64,000 nucleotides of DNA from Streptomyces aurantiogriseus. GTDB taxonomy: Bacteria > Actinomycetota > Actinomycetes > Streptomycetales > Streptomycetaceae. Where the stretch lies: positions 175,831 through 239,830 of the forward strand of contig NZ_BMSX01000013.1 of NCBI RefSeq assembly GCF_014649375.1, given 5' to 3'. How positions within the stretch are numbered: the stretch's first letter is position 1; every line of letters starts with the position of its first letter. Below the pieces are notes generated by a model. That model ran no database searches. It worked only from the letters and a program-made list of their open reading frames with translations, and was not told the DNA's origin. Positions 51,663-59,398 of the stretch are shown one piece after another. A program made the position numbers and the translations under genes.

Positions 51663-52494
51663 CAGGTGCCTTCACCTTCCCCTTCCCGGAGGCGAACCCT
51701 ACCGGGGCGAGGAACAGCGCGAGTGTCGGGACCAGGTACAGCAGCCACACCGTGACCTGGAGGACGGTCGGATCGGGCTGGAAGTTGAACACGCCCTTCA
51801 GCAGGGTGCCGTACCAGCTGTCCGGGGGGATCGTGCCGCTGATGTCGAAGGCCTTGTCGGTCAGGCCCGGCAGCCAGTCGGCCTCCTGGAGGTCGTGGAA
51901 GCCGTACGCCAGCACACCCGCGGCGACGACGACCAGCATGCCGCCCGTCCAGGTGAAGAACTTCGCCAGGTTGATCCTCAGGGCGCCGCGGTAGAACAGC
52001 CAGCCCAGGAGGACCGCCGTGGCCAGGCCGAGGGCCACGCCGATCAGCGGGCGCGGGGTGCCGTCACCGGCCGCGTGCACCGACGCCCACACGAACAGGG
52101 CCGTCTCCAGGCCCTCCCGGCCGACGGCGAGGAAGGCGGTGGCGACCAGCGCGCCCGTGCCCATGGCGAGGGCGGCGTCCAGTTTGCCGTGCAGCTCCGA
52201 CTTCAGGTGCCGGGCGGTGCGCCGCATCCAGAACACCATCCAGGTCACCAGGACCACCGCCAGGATCGACAGGGAGCCGCCGAGCGCCTCCTGCGCCTGG
52301 AACGTCAGCTCCTGGGAGCCGAACTCGAGGGCGGAGCCGAAGCCCAGCGCGAGGAGCACGGCCACGGCGATGCCGGTCCACACCGGCTTCAGCGCGTCCC
52401 GGCGCTCCGTCTTCACCAGGTAGGCGATGAGGATGCAGACGACGAGGCTGGCCTCCAGCCCCTCGCGCAGACCGATCAGGTAGTTGGAGAACAC
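51610..52494 (-). CDS. efeU: Iron permease EfeU
   Basis: A 294-aa FTR1-type iron permease with seven predicted helices. The two iron-translocating REGLE motifs are present (IGLREGLEASLVV near residue 8 and VGREGLETALFV near 125). It imports iron together with EfeO and EfeB. The C-terminus is a hydrophilic KGKVKAPDD tail. It starts at 52494, three bases before the EfeB stop (minus strand), as part of the efeO-efeB-efeU operon. Confidence 0.96.
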   Translation of the reverse strand: MFSNYLIGLREGLEASLVVCILIAYLVKTERRDALKPVWTGIAVAVLLALGFGSALEFGSQELTFQAQEALGGSLSILAVVLVTWMVFWMRRTARHLKSELHGKLDAALAMGTGALVATAFLAVGREGLETALFVWASVHAAGDGTPRPLIGVALGLATAVLLGWLFYRGALRINLAKFFTWTGGMLVVVAAGVLAYGFHDLQEADWLPGLTDKAFDISGTIPPDSWYGTLLKGVFNFQPDPTVLQVTVWLLYLVPTLALFLAPVGFASGKGKVKAPDDQGTQPDDRPSTAPRA

Positions 52495-52497
52495 GGG

Positions 52498-53760
52498 CTA
52501 CGCCTCCTTGGAGAACAGCGTCCGGCCCCACCAGTCGTCCGCGTCCCGGACGCCGGGCGGGACCGCGAAGACCGCCGAACCCACGTGCTGGATGTACTCG
52601 TTGAGCGCGTCGGTCGCCAGGTTCCGCTGGACCGGGATGAACCCCTCGCGCACGTCCCGCTGGTAGGCGAGGAAGAACAGGCCCGCGTCCAGGCGGCCGA
52701 GGCCGTCGGTGCCGTCGGTGAAGGAGTAGCCGCGACGCAGGATCGTCGCCCCGTGGTTGGAGTCGGGGTGCGCGAGCCGCACGTGCGCGTCGGGCAGCAT
52801 CGCCTTCAGGAACGGCTCGTCGCGCTCCTTCGCCTTGCCGACGGGCGCGCCCTCGCCCTTGTCGCGGCCGAAGATGTCCTCCTGCTCCTGCAGGGAGGTA
52901 CGGTCCCAGGTCTCGATGTGCATGCGGATGCGGCGCGCGACGAGGTAGGAGCCGCCCACCATCCAGGCGGGACCGTCCTTCTGCCCGACCCAGACGAACT
53001 TCTCCAGCCGGTCCGTCTCCGTGCCCGCGATGTTGCGGGTGCCGTCCTTGAAGCCCATCAGGTTGCGCGGGGTCTGCGCCTCGGGCGTCGTCGACGAGGT
53101 CTTGCCGAAGCCGAGCTGCGACCAGCGGATGACGACCTTGCCCATGCCGATCCGGGCGAGGTTGCGGATCGCGTGCACCGCGACCTGCGGGTCGTCCGCG
53201 CACGCCTGCACACACAGGTCGCCGCCGCTGCGGCTCGCGTCGAGGTTGTCGCCGGCGAACTTCGGCAGGTCCACCAGCGCCTCGGGGCGCTCGTCCGCGA
53301 GGCCGAACCTGGTGAACAGGGACGGTCCGAAGCCGACCGTCAGCGTGAGCCGGGACGGCTTGAGACCCAGTGCCTCCCCGGTGTCGTCCGGCGGCGCCTC
53401 GGCCAGACCGCCGTAGGCGCCCTCGCCGACCGCCTTCCCGGCCGTCATCCGCCGGGCCGCCTCCGTCCAGTCCTTCAGCAGCTGGACGAACTCGGCGCGG
53501 TCGGCGGTCTTCACGTCGAACGCGGCGAAGTGCAGCCGGTCCTGGACAGGCGTGGCGATGCCCGCCTGGTGCGCGCCGTGGAAGGCGACGGCGGCGCCCG
53601 CCTCGGCGCCGGCCGGCTCCATGCCGTCCCCGGTCCGGGCCATCGCGACCGCGCCGCCGGCCGCGGCGGCCCCGAGCGCGAGCCCCGCACCGCCCCAGCC
53701 GATCAGCGCACGCCGGGTGGGAGTGCCCGAGGTGCCGTCCGAGTTCGTCACGTCCGTCAT
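52498..53760 (-). CDS. efeB: Deferrochelatase/peroxidase EfeB (Dyp-type)
   Basis: A 420-aa Tat-exported heme peroxidase. The signal is RRALIGWGGAGLALG (residues 15-45). The Dyp motif GxxDG appears in LMGFKDGTRNI near residue 235, and the RIRMHIETWDR segment is also conserved. It oxidises substrates with H2O2 and is proposed to release iron from heme or oxidise Fe(II) for EfeU. It lies between efeO (16-bp gap) and efeU on one transcript. Confidence 0.96.
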   Translation of the reverse strand: MTDVTNSDGTSGTPTRRALIGWGGAGLALGAAAAGGAVAMARTGDGMEPAGAEAGAAVAFHGAHQAGIATPVQDRLHFAAFDVKTADRAEFVQLLKDWTEAARRMTAGKAVGEGAYGGLAEAPPDDTGEALGLKPSRLTLTVGFGPSLFTRFGLADERPEALVDLPKFAGDNLDASRSGGDLCVQACADDPQVAVHAIRNLARIGMGKVVIRWSQLGFGKTSSTTPEAQTPRNLMGFKDGTRNIAGTETDRLEKFVWVGQKDGPAWMVGGSYLVARRIRMHIETWDRTSLQEQEDIFGRDKGEGAPVGKAKERDEPFLKAMLPDAHVRLAHPDSNHGATILRRGYSFTDGTDGLGRLDAGLFFLAYQRDVREGFIPVQRNLATDALNEYIQHVGSAVFAVPPGVRDADDWWGRTLFSKEA

Positions 53761-53776
53761 GTCCTTGCCCTCCCGG

Positions 53777-54916
53777 TTACTTCGCGACGGCGGCGGCGAG
53801 CTTCGACAGCGGCTCCGCGAGCGCGTTCACCGCGTCCGACAGCTCCTTGCGCTGGGCCGCGCCCACCTTGTCGTACGAGGTGAAGTCGTACGAGGTCTTG
53901 TCCGCGCGGTACTTGTCCAACAGGGCGTCGAGCGCGGCGAACTGCTTGTCCAGCTCGGTGACCAGCGCCGGGTCGTTCTCCTTGGCGACCGGCTTGAGCA
54001 GCTCGTACGACTCCTGCGCGCCCTCGACGTTGGCCTTGAAGTCGACCAGGTCGGTGTGCGAGTAGCGCTCCTCCTCGCCGGTGACCTTGCCGGTGGCGAC
54101 CTCGTCGAGCAGTTCCTTGGCGCCGTTGGCCATCGAGGTCGGGGTGATCTCGGCCTTGCCGACCCGCTTCTGCCAGTCCGTCAGATCGGTGACCAGCTGA
54201 TCGGCGACGGTCTTCTCCGCCGCGCCGATCTTCTTGTCCTGCCAGAGGGCCTTCTCCAGCCGGTGCCAGCCGGTGAACTCCTGCCCGGCCTCCAGGCCGT
54301 CCTCGCGGACGTCGACCTTCGGGTCGATGTCACCGAAGGACTCGGCTACCGGCTCGGTGCGCTCCCAGCCGATGCGGGAGGGCGCGTACGCCTTCTTCGC
54401 GGCCTCCAGGTCACCGGCCTTGACGGCCGCCACGAAGGTCTTGACCTTGGGCAGCGTCTCGTCGGCCTGGGTCTGCGCGTACGCCCGGTAGGCGGCCACG
54501 GCCTTGTCCAGGCGCGGGTCGCGCTGGGCGACGGACCCGCCGGTGACCTTGAGGTCCTGGCGGATGCCGTCGCCCTTCATGCCGGGCTTGCAGGCGATCT
54601 GGTAGTCGCCGGCCTTCACCTCGGCGGTGACCCGCTGCTTGGTGCCCGGGCCGATGTTCTCGCGCTCGGTCACCACCCGGTCGTCCGGGAAGAGGATGTA
54701 GACCTCGGTGACCTTGGAACCCTTGTTCTCGATGGCGAGTTCGAGGTGACCGGCGGCGATCTCCTTCGTGGAGGTCTCGCACTTGTCGTCCGTGGCGGTC
54801 ACGTTGATCACGCGGTCGCCTTCGGCGGCGTCGCTCTTCTCGGTGCAGCCCGTGACGGCGGTCAGGGCCGCCGCGGTGGCGACGGCGGTGACGACGGAGA
54901 GTCTGGCGGCGGGCAT
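53777..54916 (-). CDS. efeO: Iron uptake lipoprotein EfeO
   Basis: A 379-aa lipoprotein. Lipobox AVTGC lies near residue 24, then a cupredoxin-like N-domain (INVTATDDKCETSTKEIAAG ...) and an M75/imelysin domain with the HxxE motif in GWHRLEKALW. It binds iron outside the membrane and passes it to EfeU. ATG 54916 follows GGGAG; an in-frame ATG at 54946 has no ribosome-binding site. First gene of the operon, with an iron box about 55 bp upstream. Confidence 0.95.
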   Translation of the reverse strand: MPAARLSVVTAVATAAALTAVTGCTEKSDAAEGDRVINVTATDDKCETSTKEIAAGHLELAIENKGSKVTEVYILFPDDRVVTERENIGPGTKQRVTAEVKAGDYQIACKPGMKGDGIRQDLKVTGGSVAQRDPRLDKAVAAYRAYAQTQADETLPKVKTFVAAVKAGDLEAAKKAYAPSRIGWERTEPVAESFGDIDPKVDVREDGLEAGQEFTGWHRLEKALWQDKKIGAAEKTVADQLVTDLTDWQKRVGKAEITPTSMANGAKELLDEVATGKVTGEEERYSHTDLVDFKANVEGAQESYELLKPVAKENDPALVTELDKQFAALDALLDKYRADKTSYDFTSYDKVGAAQRKELSDAVNALAEPLSKLAAAVAK

Positions 54917-54969
54917 TGAGGGCTCCCAGCGTGGCTGAAAAATCACGTGACAGGGCTCACACGAATCGG

Positions 54970-54988
54970 TGAGGCTTGCCTAACTTAT
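54970..54988. promoter_or_regulatory. Iron box upstream of efeO
   Basis: TGAGGCTTGCCTAACTTAT; on the minus strand it reads TAAGTTAGGCAAGCCTCA, a good DmdR/IdeR match. A second half-like AAGGCTTACC lies at 54991-55000. Confidence 0.8.
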
Positions 54989-55105
54989 CCAAGGCTTACC
55001 TGCGCGATACCGGGTCGTGCCGTGATTCAGCTCTCATAGACGCTGTAAGAGCGCGAGGTGATTACGATCGCCCAAATCGGGCGTCAATAATCAGTCAAAG
55101 GAGAT

Positions 55106-55924
55106 TCAAAGGTTCCGCTTCGGGTTTACGAGAATCGCCCCCGTGCGCGGATGCGGCAGCACCTCGACCGGTTGGTCGTACACCTCCGTCAACAGCCGCT
55201 CGTTGAAGACCTCGTCGGGCGGTCCGTCCGCCGCGACCCGTCCCGCCCGCAGGATCGCGACCCGGTGTGCGTAGGCCGCCGCGAGCCCCAGGTCGTGCAG
55301 GACGACGACCACCGCGTCGCCCGCGGCCGCCCGATCCCGGCACAGCCGCAGCACCAACTCCTGGTGTTTCAGATCCAGTGCGGCGGTCGGCTCGTCGAGC
55401 AGCAGCAGCGGGGTGCGCTGGGCGAGGACCCGGGCGAGCGCGACCCGGGCCCGCTCACCGCCGCTGAGCGCGGAGAACGGGCGCGCGGCGAAGCCGGTCA
55501 CCTCGGTCGCGGCCATCGCCTCGGCCACCGCCAGGTCGTCCTCGGCGGGGGAGGAGGCGTGCGGCGCCCGTCCCATACGGACCACGTCCTCCACGGCGAA
55601 CGGGAAGGACAGCGTCGCCGCCTGCGGCAACACCGCCCGCCGCAGCGCCAGTTCGGGCGCCGTCCACTGCGTCGCCGGGCGGCCGTGGATGCGTACGACC
55701 CCCGCGGCGGGCGGCAGATCGGCAGCGAGAGCACCCAACAGGGTCGACTTCGCCGCCCCGTTGGGACCGACCAGGGCGAGGACCTCACCGGCCCGGACCT
55801 CCACGTCCACCCCCCGGAGGACCTCACGGGTACCGAGGCGTACGTGGAGGCCGTCGGCCTCGGCGAGGAGGTCGCCGGGGGCGGCGGGGCCGGGGGGTGT
55901 CGGACGGGCACGGAGGAGTCTCAT
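55106..55924 (-). CDS. hmuV: Heme ABC transporter ATPase HmuV
   Basis: A 272-aa ATPase of the heme/siderophore class: LHVRLGTREVLRGVDVEVRA, signature SALSGGERARVALARVL, Walker B LLLLDEPTAALD and H-loop VVLHDLG. Walker A reads GPNGAAKST, with Ala in place of the usual second Gly before Lys. ATG 55924 follows AAGGAA. The partner permease hmuU ends 683 bp upstream, an unusually long gap filled with repeats. No heme-binding lipoprotein gene (hmuT) is nearby. Confidence 0.92.
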   Translation of the reverse strand: MRLLRARPTPPGPAAPGDLLAEADGLHVRLGTREVLRGVDVEVRAGEVLALVGPNGAAKSTLLGALAADLPPAAGVVRIHGRPATQWTAPELALRRAVLPQAATLSFPFAVEDVVRMGRAPHASSPAEDDLAVAEAMAATEVTGFAARPFSALSGGERARVALARVLAQRTPLLLLDEPTAALDLKHQELVLRLCRDRAAAGDAVVVVLHDLGLAAAYAHRVAILRAGRVAADGPPDEVFNERLLTEVYDQPVEVLPHPRTGAILVNPKRNL

Positions 55925-56045
55925 ACGCGGGTTCCTTGGGAGAGGGGCGAGGGGGCGGGAGAGCCCGGAACTCCGGGCGCCGCTACGGCGGGAGGGGCGG
56001 GCGGGACCGGTGGGTGAACGAGGGCCGGGGCGGAGCCCCGCCCCG

Positions 56046-56083
56046 AGGGGCGCGAGGCTGTATCGATATGCGGCTCCGCCACG
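56046..56083. repeat. 38-bp intergenic repeat, copy B
   Basis: Same unit as 50543-50580 (36/38 identical), same orientation, preceded by a GGGGCGGAGCCCCGCCCC hairpin. Confidence 0.85.
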
Positions 56084-56110
56084 CGACACGACCAGCCCAG
56101 ACGCCCCGCA

Positions 56111-56310
56111 CGCGCACAGCCACAGCACTCCTCACGCGCACAGCACTCCGCGACGCACCGCACTCCGCGACGCACCGCAGTCCGCGGGGGCACCGCACTC
56201 CGCGCGGGCACCGCAGTCCGTACGAGGCACCGCACTCCGTACGACGCACCGCAGTCCGCGCAGGCACCGCACTCCGCGCGCGCACCGCCACAGCCACCCC
56301 GCATGGCGCG
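56111..56310. repeat. Degenerate GCACCGCACTCCGCG tandem array
   Basis: About a dozen imperfect units of 15-18 bp of the type GCACCGCA(C/G)TCCGCG, interspersed with CGACGCACC and GTACGAGGCACC variants. It is neither coding in a recognisable way nor CRISPR-like, because units are contiguous without spacers. Confidence 0.75.
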
Positions 56311-56375
56311 CACCGCCGAGTGCGCCTGCTGCCCGCCCCGGGGCGCCAGGAGCAGCCGCCACCGGGGGCGCAGGG

Positions 56376-56667
56376 GGCGGAGCCCCCGCCGGGGTCCGGG
56401 GCGGAGCCCCGGGTGTGTGATCTCTCAACTGACCGAGTCGGGCGGGTGGGTGGGCAAGCGCTCACGCCGAACCACCCTGCTTCCGCCGGGGTCTGCGCAG
56501 CAGCCAGAAGAAGATCGGGCTGGCGGAGCCCCCGCCGGGGTCCGGGGCGGAGCCCCGGGTGTGTGATCTCTCAACTGACCGAGTCGGGCGGGTGGGTGGG
56601 CAAGCACTCACGCCCAACCCCCCTGCTTCCGCCGCGTCCTGCGCAGCAGCCAGAAGAAGAACGGGCT
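56376..56667. repeat. 146-bp tandem duplication including the hmuU 3' end (repeat locus 3)
   Basis: Unit 1 (56376-56521) and unit 2 (56522-56667) align over 146 bp. Each contains the GACCGAGTCGGGCGGG hairpin repeat seen at loci 1 and 2 plus a copy of the last ~16 codons of hmuU. The outer copy would encode SPIFFWLLRRPRRKQGGSA versus SPFFFWLLRRTRRKQGGWA in the gene, so the copies have diverged. Confidence 0.85.
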
Positions 56668-57714
56668 GCCCAGGAGGGCGGTGAGGACGCCGAGGGGGAG
56701 TTCCGCCGGGACGGCGATCGTGCGGGACGCCAGGTCGGCCGCGAGCAGCACCAGTGCGCCGAGCAGCGCGCTGCCCGGGACCAGGAAGCGGTGCCCGGGA
56801 CCCGCCACCATCCGCAGCAGGTGCGGGACGACCAGGCCGACGAAGCCGATGATCCCCGACACGCTCACCGCCGCCGCGGTCAGCAGCGCGATGACGAGGA
56901 TCAGCACGATCCGCAGCCGCTCCACGTCCACGCCCAGATGCCTCGCCGGCCGTTCGCCGAGCGCCAGCAGGTCCAGGCGGCGGGAGTACAGCGGTGCCAG
57001 CGCGAGCCCGATCGCCGCGCACGGCAGCACCGCGAGCACCTTCGGCCAGGTCGCCTGGGAGAGCGAGCCGAGCTGCCAGAAGGTGATCTGCTGGATCGCC
57101 GCCGTGTCCGCGAAGAACAGACAGAGCCCGATCAGCGCCCCCGCGAAGGCGTTCACGGCGATCCCGGTGAGGATCAGCGTCACCACCTCCGTACGGCCGC
57201 CGGAGCGCGACATCACGTACACCAGCAGGACCGTGCCGAGCCCGGCGGCGAACGCGAACGCCGAGACCGTCCAGGTGCCGAGGAAGTCGACGCCGAACGC
57301 GATCGCGGAGACGGCGCCGACCGCCGCGCCCGAGGAGATGCCGATGACACCCGGCTCGGCCAGGGGATTGCCGAACACGCCCTGCATCAGCGCCCCCGCG
57401 CAGCCCAGCGAGGCGCCGACGAGCAGCGCGAGCACGATGCGCGGGAACCGCACGTTCCACAGCACCGACTCGGCGACCCGGTCCAACTCCGCGCCCCCGA
57501 GCCCGATCCGGTGCTGCACGGAGGACAGCACGTCCCCGACAGGCACCGGATACGCACCGAGCCCGGCGGCGACCGGTATTAGGACGAGGAGCCCCAGGAT
57601 CAGACCCACCATCAGCAGCCAGGCGGCGCCGCCTTTGTGGCGTCGGCCGACTGCGGAGGCGGCGGGGGGCTCAACAGACTGGGCGGCCTCGGCGGACTTG
57701 TCCAGGACGGTCAT
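56608..57714 (-). CDS. hmuU: FecCD-type heme/iron ABC permease HmuU
   Basis: A 368-aa FecCD permease with about ten helices: PRIVLALLVGASLGCAGALM, GNPLAEPGVIGISSGAAVGA, and the coupling segment SGIIGFVGLVVPHLLRM. It should carry heme or a ferric siderophore for the HmuV ATPase. ATG 57714 has no Shine-Dalgarno and lies only 9 bp from an iron box, suggesting a leaderless, iron-repressed transcript. Its 3' end has been duplicated downstream. Confidence 0.93.
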   Translation of the reverse strand: MTVLDKSAEAAQSVEPPAASAVGRRHKGGAAWLLMVGLILGLLVLIPVAAGLGAYPVPVGDVLSSVQHRIGLGGAELDRVAESVLWNVRFPRIVLALLVGASLGCAGALMQGVFGNPLAEPGVIGISSGAAVGAVSAIAFGVDFLGTWTVSAFAFAAGLGTVLLVYVMSRSGGRTEVVTLILTGIAVNAFAGALIGLCLFFADTAAIQQITFWQLGSLSQATWPKVLAVLPCAAIGLALAPLYSRRLDLLALGERPARHLGVDVERLRIVLILVIALLTAAAVSVSGIIGFVGLVVPHLLRMVAGPGHRFLVPGSALLGALVLLAADLASRTIAVPAELPLGVLTALLGSPFFFWLLRRTRRKQGGWA

Positions 57715-57723
57715 GCGGGAAGC

Positions 57724-57742
57724 TTAGGTTAGCCTTACCTTT
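57724..57742. promoter_or_regulatory. Iron box between hmuU and phzF-like gene
   Basis: TTAGGTTAGCCTTACCTTT, a near-consensus DmdR/IdeR site 9 bp before the hmuU ATG. It may also influence the divergent PhzF-like gene. Confidence 0.88.
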
Positions 57743-57831
57743 AGTCGCTACCGTCCAGCGGGCGACCCAGCCTGGGGGGACGGCGGGTGCCCACGACCAC
57801 GCCCCCGCCCGCACGATGTTTCAATTCCCCG

Positions 57832-58476
57832 GTGACTGATTACGACGTGCTCCGTGTCTTCTGCGCGCCCAACGGCGGATACGGCAACGAACTGGGCGTC
57901 GTCCGCGACGGCTCACGCGTGCCCGAGCGGAGCGACCGGCAGGAACTCGCGGCGAAGCTCGGCTTCAGCGAGACCGTGTTCGTCGACGACCCCGAGCGCG
58001 GGATCATCGACATCTACACCCCCACCCTGCGCCTGCCCTTCGCCGGCCACCCCTGCGTGGGCACGGCCTGGCTGCTCGACGTGCCCGAACTCGTCACGCC
58101 CGCCGGGGTCGTGGGCGCCCGCCTGGACGGCGAGTTCAGCTGGATCGAGGCCCGGGCGGAGTGGGCCCCGCCGCGCACCCTCCGCCAGTACGCCACCGCC
58201 GCCGAGGTCGACGACCTGCCCGTGCCGCCGCCCGGCGAGTGGGTCTACGCCTGGGCCTGGGAGGACGAACCGGCCGGCCGGATCCGCGCACGGGCCTTCC
58301 CCGGCCGTGACGACGGCATCGAGGAGGACGAGGCGACGGGCGCGGCGGCGCTCCTCCTCACGGACCGGCTGGGCCGGGCCCTCAACATCACGCAGGGCGC
58401 GGGCTCCCAGATCCTCACGGCCCCGCAGCCGGGTGGATGGGTGGAGGTGGGCGGAAGGGTGTTTCTCGAGCGCTGA
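57832..58476 (+). CDS. PhzF-family isomerase-like protein
   Basis: A 214-aa PhzF-like protein, shorter than the usual 260-300 aa. It keeps RVFCAPNGGYGNELGVV, a Glu in the FSETVFV strand, LRLPFAGHPCVGTAWLL, and EEDEATGAAALLL near the end. These match both halves of the diaminopimelate-epimerase fold. The reaction is unknown. Start taken at GTG 57832, where similarity begins (TDYDVLRVF), though it lacks a Shine-Dalgarno; GTG 57787 behind GGGGGGA is the alternative and adds 15 residues. It shares the iron-box region with hmuU. Confidence 0.85.
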   Translation: MTDYDVLRVFCAPNGGYGNELGVVRDGSRVPERSDRQELAAKLGFSETVFVDDPERGIIDIYTPTLRLPFAGHPCVGTAWLLDVPELVTPAGVVGARLDGEFSWIEARAEWAPPRTLRQYATAAEVDDLPVPPPGEWVYAWAWEDEPAGRIRARAFPGRDDGIEEDEATGAAALLLTDRLGRALNITQGAGSQILTAPQPGGWVEVGGRVFLER

Positions 58477-58516
58477 CTTCCCGGCGCCGGTCACGCACTC
58501 TTGGTGCCGGGGGTCC

Positions 58517-58532
58517 GGGGGCGACAGCCCCC
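58517..58532. terminator. Bidirectional hairpin between phzF-like gene and hmuO
   Basis: GGGGGC-GACA-GCCCCC lies between two convergent genes, a strong G+C hairpin with a tetraloop. Confidence 0.7.
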
Positions 58533-58542
58533 AGGTCGCCGG

Positions 58543-59190
58543 TCACGCCGACAGGGGGAATTCCTCACCCAGGGCCCGGAAGACAGCCGTGTTCAAGGCG
58601 AACGCCTTCTTGCACTCCGCCACGATCCGCTGCTTCTCCAGGTCGTCCGCGCGCACCGCGTCGAGCAGCTCCCGGTAACCCCGCTTGAACGCCGCGGGGT
58701 TGCTGATCCCCTCGAAGACGTAGAAGCGGACGCCGTCGCCCTTCCTCTCGAAGCCCCAGGCCTTCTCCGCCCTGTCGCGGATGATCTGTCCGCCGGAGAG
58801 GTCGCCCAGGTACCGCGTGTAGTGGTGGGCGATGTATCCGGCCGGCCACCGCTCGGCGCACTCACGCACCCGCTCCGCGTACGCCCGCGTCGCCGGCAGC
58901 GCGGACAGTCCCGCCCGCCACTCGGGACCCCGCAGATGGGCCAGGTCCCGCTCCAGTGCCGTCAGCCGGAACAGTTCAGGCCGGATGAACGGCCCGGCCA
59001 CCGGATCCGACGCCAGCCGCTCGGCCCCGGCCTCCAGCGCCTCGTACACGAACCACAGCTGCTCGGTGTAGCGCGCGTACGCGTCGACGCCGAGCCGCCC
59101 GCCGAGCAGGTCGCTCATGAACGTCGAGGTCTCCGCCTCGGTGTGCTGCTCGTGGGAGGCGGTGCGGATGACTGTCGAGAAGGAGTCCAT
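58543..59190 (-). CDS. hmuO: Heme oxygenase (biliverdin-forming)
   Basis: A 215-aa heme oxygenase that opens heme to biliverdin, CO and Fe2+. The proximal heme ligand His is in TASHEQHTEAE near residue 13. The distal helix GDLSGGQIIRD near residue 130 is diagnostic. Length fits bacterial HmuO. It releases iron from heme imported by HmuUV. The ATG at 59190 lacks a clear Shine-Dalgarno, and an iron box begins 13 bp upstream. Confidence 0.96.
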   Translation of the reverse strand: MDSFSTVIRTASHEQHTEAETSTFMSDLLGGRLGVDAYARYTEQLWFVYEALEAGAERLASDPVAGPFIRPELFRLTALERDLAHLRGPEWRAGLSALPATRAYAERVRECAERWPAGYIAHHYTRYLGDLSGGQIIRDRAEKAWGFERKGDGVRFYVFEGISNPAAFKRGYRELLDAVRADDLEKQRIVAECKKAFALNTAVFRALGEEFPLSA

Positions 59191-59203
59191 GGGTCAGATT
59201 TTC

Positions 59204-59222
59204 TATGGTTAGGCTTACCTAA
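59204..59222. promoter_or_regulatory. Iron box upstream of hmuO
   Basis: TATGGTTAGGCTTACCTAA, a near-consensus DmdR/IdeR operator directly before the heme oxygenase gene. Confidence 0.88.
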
Positions 59223-59298
59223 GTCAACGTCTTGCCGACCTTGTGTCGGCAACTTTTCCGACGACCTGTCGGTAAAAACGTAACGCGACAACGAGAAA

Positions 59299-59320
59299 CC
59301 CGCCCTCCGAGGAGGGCGGG
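59299..59320 (-). terminator. Terminator hairpin after map
   Basis: CCCGCCCTCC-GA-GGAGGGCGGG, a 10-bp perfect inverted repeat (the innermost pairs must open to form a loop) about 80 bp past the map stop. Confidence 0.75.
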
Positions 59321-59398
59321 CTGAGAAGAGCGGGCTGAGGGGAGCGGGTTTTCTGTGGTCGCGGGGCGCTTCTGTGCGCCGGCCGCGAGGCGGGGGAG

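Larger units (their letters stand above)
55925..56607. other. Repeat-filled gap between hmuU and hmuV
   Basis: No gene. From left to right it contains the 38-bp repeat copy B, a degenerate tandem array rich in GCACCGCACTCCGCG, and the first unit plus most of the second unit of a 146-bp tandem duplication. Confidence 0.7.

Noticed and set aside
56111..56310. CRISPR array
   Set aside because: Units are short, degenerate and contiguous with no unique spacers, and no cas genes are near.
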